From: Treponema sp. UBA1798
Lineage (GTDB): Bacteria; Spirochaetota; Spirochaetia; Treponematales; Treponemataceae
NCBI GenBank assembly: GCA_002319875.1
Contig: DCFS01000029.1
Coordinates: forward strand, 935 to 36,038
Length of the DNA stretch: 35,104 bases
Reading direction: 5' to 3'
The notes beneath the pieces were generated by a model that searched no databases, had not been told where the DNA came from, and was given only the letters and a program-made list of their open reading frames with translations. The translations under genes were made by a program, and so were the position numbers. Positions 32,301 through 35,104 of the stretch are shown one piece after another (within the stretch, counting starts at the first letter, position 1; each line of letters opens with the position of its first letter).

Positions 32301-32969
32301 GACGTCATTTGTCACTACCATCGGCAGATTGAATTTTCTGGCTATGGCTATAAGTTTCGGGGATACGACTTTATCAAAATCGTTGCCGTGATCCTGCAGT
32401 TCGATATAATAATGATCGGGACCAAAAAGTTTTGAATACCGCTGAATAAGTTCTTCCGCTTTTTCCTGATCGCCGGCCATAAGCATTTTAGGAAGTTCAC
32501 CCTGAATACAGGCGGTAAGACAAATAAGGCCGGAATGATACTGCTGCAGGAGATCCCAGTCGATGCGGGGTTTATAATACATGCCTTCGGTATATGCTTT
32601 TGAATCGAGCATCATCAGATTGCGGTATCCTTCGGCGTTCTGTGCTATCAGGATAAGGTGGTAATACCAGGAACCGTACGGTGTCTTTTTCTGTTCAAGT
32701 CTGCTGCCTTCGGCAACATAAAATTCGCAACCTATCAGCGGATTTATACCGTTCGCGCGGCAGATATGTTCGAAATTGAGCGCTCCGAACATGCATCCGT
32801 GGTCGGTTAATGCAAGAGCCTTCATGTTTAACTGTTTTGCACGGGCAATCAGCGTATCAAGCTTTGATGCACCATCCAGCAGAGAATAATCGGAGTGTAC
32901 GTGAAGGTGGACGAACTTTGAAACAGGAGTGTCTGCACCCGGTTCGGGAAAAACGTGTATATCGGCCAT
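29400..32969 (-). CDS. dnaE: DNA polymerase III subunit alpha
   Basis: This 1189-residue replicative polymerase has an N-terminal PHP domain (VHLHVHSDYS at 20-29, TDHG about 55-58, NDVHYCNRED about 221-230). Many of the PHP metal ligands are kept, more than in the degenerate E. coli domain. The polymerase core has GPGRGSGAGS (376-385), catalytic D420 and D422 in PDFDVD, and D578 in KMDYLGL. The helix-hairpin-helix and the C-terminal OB fold (IGMLVNLRIINTKKGTQMAF) follow. AGGAGC precedes the ATG. It heads the dnaE-yggT-recG operon. Confidence 0.98.
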   Translation of the reverse strand: MADIHVFPEPGADTPVSKFVHLHVHSDYSLLDGASKLDTLIARAKQLNMKALALTDHGCMFGALNFEHICRANGINPLIGCEFYVAEGSRLEQKKTPYGSWYYHLILIAQNAEGYRNLMMLDSKAYTEGMYYKPRIDWDLLQQYHSGLICLTACIQGELPKMLMAGDQEKAEELIQRYSKLFGPDHYYIELQDHGNDFDKVVSPKLIAIARKFNLPMVVTNDVHYCNREDAIAQDVLQCIGRKKLLNEPHEHMEGSEYYLKSDQEMALLFPDYPELMDNTLKIASMCDLTIPQFKTQELKDCLPVYQIPKEFVSQDAYVLYLVETGLRKRYEVITEDIRKRAMYELGIIFQMGFSGYFLIVWDFINWAKHNDVPIGPGRGSGAGSLVAYAMTITDIDPFRFKLIFERFLNPERVSMPDFDVDMCFEGRQRVIQYTRDHYGDPQVGHIVTFGTLKAKQVIADVGRVLNIPLSEVNILKKCIPDNPKAKLQDAFTPPDEKNPDNGQLIPYKDEIRYKQLFELCFKLENVNRNTGLHASGIVIGRSPLPEWAPVFKDAKTGKVAVQYTMDIIEPCGLVKMDYLGLKTLTLIKYAEHIIRKRPGLENFHADQVSETDEKTFDLFCRGDTVAVFQFESPGMQKILKQAKPRRIEDIVALNALYRPGPMDYIPKYIEGKMDHSKITYPDPCLKDILEETYGVMVYQEQVMQVAQRIAGFSLGAADMLRRAMGKKKLSVLMDKKKEFIAGAVKNGFTEEHAAEIFEIMIPFAGYGFNKSHAAAYSVVAYRTAWLKANYPAEFIAANLTNEITSTDKLPEYIEEGRSMGLEIDPPDVNRSDCVFDVVDGKIVFGLMGIKGMGESAAEEIVNKRNEGGPYKDFSDFLDRVDLKTVNKRAIEVLIKTGAFDKLGKNRPTLLQNMEKAVDYAEAKKSGNEYGQASLFENTDEKEFPDFVFEEIPDEPKMEKLNLEKELIGCYVSGHPLDDYRKAINTAATVNSQTILRAAKDSLAEKEAAAANGDQNSWQARNAGKAYTAIGMLVNLRIINTKKGTQMAFAQLQDFTGSIELTFFPKTWEQLKNEQLHEDGVYAFRGKVDGSRDTPSLIVDSMENPNALQAHAINEIHIQLDNTFTREQQITKLKDFLFGSTGNCFVYFHIDTGSGPYIIKANSQMTVPSTPEFIHNLETQPYVSDVWTA

Positions 32970-33048
32970 TACGCTATGCTCCTGCCCGGTTCGGTAAGAA
33001 AATTATTGTCGTTTGATCTTTCAGAGAATGTAAATCAGTCATGGTTAT

Positions 33049-33077
33049 ATTGTAAATATTTTGCCGCTTGTCGGCAA
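33049..33077 (-). promoter_or_regulatory. Promoter for the dnaE operon
   Basis: On the minus strand TTGCCG (33077-33072), 17 bp, then TACAAT (33054-33049) give a reasonable sigma-70 promoter and a leader of about 73 nt. The -35 box forms one arm of the inverted repeat TTGCCG/CGGCAA (33061-33077). Confidence 0.5.
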
Positions 33078-33106
33078 TACCGGCCCGGAGCGATCCGGCA
33101 GACGTC

Positions 33107-33847
33107 TTATACGAGAGAAAGAGCCGTTCTGATCATCGGTTCAAGATTTTTCATTGCTTCTCCGGCGGGGGGTATCTGTTCCCCTGTTATGCAGGAACAT
33201 ACATTCGTAACAATTGACAGCGCGCTTTTTCTGAGATATGCGGCGTTACAATACAGTGCATATGTTTCCATATCCTGTGCCAGACAGCCCATTGCGGCCC
33301 ATGGCTTCCATGACTGTTCCGGCCCCAGTGCGTTATATTCACTGTACATATCAGAAGAGAACAGTGAACCTGCTTTAAAGCCGATATGGCTGTTTTCAGC
33401 AAACACGGCAGCCTTTCTGAGGAGTCCAAAATCACCGCAAGGGCAGAATGTTCCCGGCAGTTTATACTGATATGCGTAGTTCGAATCCGTACATGCCGTC
33501 ATGGCCAGTACCAGGTCCCCGGGTTTCAGGAATGTCTGGAATCCTCCCGCTGTTCCGATACGGACTATATGTTCCACACCGTAAAAGGCGAAAAGTTCGT
33601 ATGTGTATATGCCTGCAGAAGGTCCGCCCATACCGCTTCCCATAACAGAGACGGGTTTACCGTTAAAAGTACCCGTAAATCCCAGCATACCGCGTACGCC
33701 GGTTACCTGCTTTGCATTTTCAAGATAATGTTCTGCTACATATTTCGCCCGCAGCGGATCTCCGGGCAGCAGTGTAAAAGGTGCTATTTCACCTGTTTTT
33801 GCAGCGTTATGCGGTGTCGGTATATGACTGTTTATGGTTATTTGCAT
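33107..33847 (-). CDS. deoD: DeoD-family purine nucleoside phosphorylase homologue with altered active site
   Basis: A 246-residue protein of the hexameric PNP (DeoD) type, normally cleaving purine nucleosides with phosphate. The phosphate site is intact: H13 (TPHNAA), R33 (GDPLRAKYVAEH), R52 (GVRGMLGFTGT), R96 (VRIGTAGG), plus DMET at 192-195. However, aligning without gaps to E. coli DeoD as I remember it, catalytic Asp204 (TVSDHI) falls on Cys217 (TNVCSC) and Arg217 falls on Glu230. Either the enzyme uses another chemistry or substrate, or it is a diverged homologue. CAGGAG precedes the ATG. It lies 137 bp before dnaE on the same strand and is divergent from an oxidoreductase. Confidence 0.8.
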   Translation of the reverse strand: MQITINSHIPTPHNAAKTGEIAPFTLLPGDPLRAKYVAEHYLENAKQVTGVRGMLGFTGTFNGKPVSVMGSGMGGPSAGIYTYELFAFYGVEHIVRIGTAGGFQTFLKPGDLVLAMTACTDSNYAYQYKLPGTFCPCGDFGLLRKAAVFAENSHIGFKAGSLFSSDMYSEYNALGPEQSWKPWAAMGCLAQDMETYALYCNAAYLRKSALSIVTNVCSCITGEQIPPAGEAMKNLEPMIRTALSLV

Positions 33848-33869
33848 GACAAAACTCCTGTGCGGCTGC

Positions 33870-33900
33870 TACCTGGTTATTACCTGGTTACTACCTGGAC
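33870..33900. repeat. 11-bp tandem repeat in the deoD leader
   Basis: TACCTGGTTAT, TACCTGGTTAC and TACCTGGAC follow without gaps at 33870, 33881 and 33892. The 11-bp period places the units on one face of the helix. They lie between the likely deoD -10 box and its ATG. Confidence 0.7.
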
Positions 33901-33923
33901 CTGCAGCCGTTATACGATAAAAC

Positions 33924-33929
33924 ATTATA
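33924..33929 (-). promoter_or_regulatory. Candidate deoD -10 box
   Basis: A perfect TATAAT on the minus strand about 77 bp before the deoD ATG. No good -35 box was found at the right distance, so a regulator may assist. Confidence 0.4.
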
Positions 33930-34020
33930 TGCTGTCTTAACTTTTACCATAATCACCAACCCCGCGCAAGCACCGGAGTATTAAACCCCTCTGCACGAAT
34001 AAAAATACAGAAGCCCGCAG

Positions 34021-34060
34021 CCGCTTTTAAAACCAGGCTGACTTTTGAAAACGCTTCAAC
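34021..34060 (-). repeat. Palindromic repeat element, copy C (degenerate, minus strand)
   Basis: Read on the minus strand, the 17-mer GCGTTTTCAAAAGTCAG (34054-34038) is identical to copy B, followed by a diverged right arm TTTTAAAAGCGG. It lies about 20 kb from copies A and B, which shows the element is dispersed. It overlaps the likely -35 area of the downstream oxidoreductase gene. Confidence 0.65.
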
Positions 34061-34078
34061 CGGAGAATATATTTTTCC

Positions 34079-34084
34079 GATAAT
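34079..34084 (+). promoter_or_regulatory. Candidate -10 box directly before the oxidoreductase ATG
   Basis: GATAAT lies 6 bp before the ATG at 34091, no Shine-Dalgarno sequence is visible, and an in-frame stop at 34046 limits other starts. If used, this promoter would make a leaderless message. The -35 region is poor. Confidence 0.35.
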
Positions 34085-34090
34085 CTTACT

Positions 34091-35104
34091 ATGAAGCAGA
34101 AAATATATACAGCAGCGATTATCGGAACGGGACGTATCGGTTTTTCCCTCGGATTTGACCGGCGGCGCGAACAACCGGCTTCGCATACGATGGCGTTGAA
34201 GAGAAACAGAAGAATTTCGCTTATTGCCGGCTGTGATACTGACACTGAGCGGCTTGCTGTCTGGAAGCGTGCCATTCCCGGCGCATCGGTATATGAACAT
34301 TACGCAGATCTGTTTGCATTACACGTTCCCGACATTGTTGTTATTTCGGTAAATGAAAATGCTCATCTTGAAACGGCGCTCGCTGCAATACGGGCACACC
34401 CGCGGCTGCTGATCCTTGAAAAACCGGTAGCCCTTACGGTTCATGACGGCCTTCTGATCCGGGATGCGGCGCTGGAGCATAATGTTCCGGTTCTTGTGAA
34501 TCACGAGCGGCGTTTTGCTGCCGATTATAAAGCTGCCTGGTCATATATGCAGAATATCGGCAGTATCCAAAGCATAACTGCGTTATTGAGTTCCGGCCTC
34601 CGTGTCTATTGTCCGAAGGATGAGGAAACAGGAGAATACAGTTTACTGCATGACGGAACCCATCTGGCGGATATCATTCTGTATCTGCTCAAAGCCGTCA
34701 GCTGTGATAATTCCGGGAATCTGCTGTGTAATCCTGTCCTGACGGGGGTATTCCGCGATCCGGATGATCCTTCCGTCATACGGAATATAAGTGCTCATTA
34801 CGAAACCGGAGTGTGCCCTGATATTACACTTTCAATATCCGGACGAAGCCGGTATTTCGGCTTTGAAGTGGATATCCGCGGAACAACCGGCAGGATTTAC
34901 ATAGGAAATGGTTTTGCACAGTTTTACAAACGGGAAGAATCCCGTCTGTATACAGGGTTTTATTCGCTGGAAAAAGACCGTTCAGTAAGATTACCAGGGA
35001 AGACCGGATATTTCGTGAATATGGTACAAAATGCAGTTGATTTTCTTGACGGCAGGGGGCCTCTGGTATCCACGCTGCAGGATGGATTGAATGCACTTTC
35101 TGTA
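34091..35104 (+). CDS. Gfo/Idh/MocA-family oxidoreductase (3' end outside window)
   Basis: At least 338 codons stay open to the window end, so the gene is partial. The N-terminal Rossmann fold has GTGRIG (12-17), then a second strand ending in D (AGCDTDTERL). LILEKPVAL (107-115) holds the family's EKP with the catalytic-site lysine K111, and HDGTHLADI (187-195) is the family's usual active-site Asp/His segment. The enzyme would oxidise or reduce a sugar, inositol or related compound with NAD(P). Divergent from deoD; no SD sequence precedes the ATG. Substrate unknown. Confidence 0.85.
   Translation, partial: MKQKIYTAAIIGTGRIGFSLGFDRRREQPASHTMALKRNRRISLIAGCDTDTERLAVWKRAIPGASVYEHYADLFALHVPDIVVISVNENAHLETALAAIRAHPRLLILEKPVALTVHDGLLIRDAALEHNVPVLVNHERRFAADYKAAWSYMQNIGSIQSITALLSSGLRVYCPKDEETGEYSLLHDGTHLADIILYLLKAVSCDNSGNLLCNPVLTGVFRDPDDPSVIRNISAHYETGVCPDITLSISGRSRYFGFEVDIRGTTGRIYIGNGFAQFYKREESRLYTGFYSLEKDRSVRLPGKTGYFVNMVQNAVDFLDGRGPLVSTLQDGLNALSV

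Noticed and set aside
33106..33107. Terminator between deoD and dnaE
   Set aside because: Small hairpins occur (CCGGA/TCCGG near 33085, TTGCCG/CGGCAA at 33061-33077) but no U-run follows, so read-through is possible.
33953..34300. 115-codon minus-strand frame before deoD
   Set aside because: It reads through repeat copy C and the antisense of the oxidoreductase; the + strand frame has clear Rossmann motifs.

Overview
The window looks like chromosome of a treponeme-type spirochaete. The evidence is a short alanyl-tRNA synthetase of spirochaete type, a gene run alaS / PPIase-like secreted protein / nusB / lipoprotein / groES / small sigma-70 factor that resembles (from memory) the Treponema pallidum order around TP1012-TP1017, several lipoproteins with loose lipoboxes, and a dispersed palindromic repeat of a kind I recall from Treponema genomes. 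No rRNA, tRNA, insertion sequence, phage or CRISPR array was seen. Genus is inferred, not proven.

Region 1 (5-14395) is an aldaric-acid catabolic locus. A TIM-barrel isomerase is divergent from a long + strand operon: garR, glucarate dehydratase (gudD1), a DapA-family aldolase, a complete tripartite tricarboxylate transporter (tctC-B-A), a DUF3237 protein, an HSL-type esterase, a second complete tctC-B-A transporter and a second gudD, followed by an IclR-family regulator. The predicted route is: aldarate import, dehydration to 5-dehydro-4-deoxyglucarate, cleavage to pyruvate and tartronate semialdehyde by the DapA-family protein (taking the place of GarL), and reduction to glycerate by GarR. 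Four strong intercistronic hairpins, two of them directly after the binding-protein genes, suggest tuned expression inside the operon.

Region 2 (13400-19470) begins with palindromic repeats that flank iclR and a hairpin-dense 350 bp spacer. It continues with a lipoprotein carrying a Listeria-Bacteroides-type repeat and a DUF1566-like end, a secreted YD-like repeat protein packed tightly against an OmpR-type response regulator and sensor kinase, a terminator, and an opposing small Ala/Pro/Thr/Asp repeat lipoprotein.

Region 3 (19470-33110) is housekeeping: alaS with a possible leaderless start, a SurA/PrsA-like secreted chaperone, nusB, a TPR-like lipoprotein, a bidirectional terminator and groES. 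Then comes a small group-2-type sigma-70 factor whose upstream region carries a perfect sigma-54 -24/-12 element. This echoes the Borrelia RpoN-RpoS cascade and is the most striking regulatory signal here. Converging on it is the operon dnaE-yggT-recG, and recG overlaps the sigma gene tail to tail.

Region 4 (33107-35104) holds a DeoD-family nucleoside phosphorylase homologue lacking the usual catalytic Asp/Arg pair. Divergent from it is a Gfo/Idh/MocA oxidoreductase that runs off the window end.
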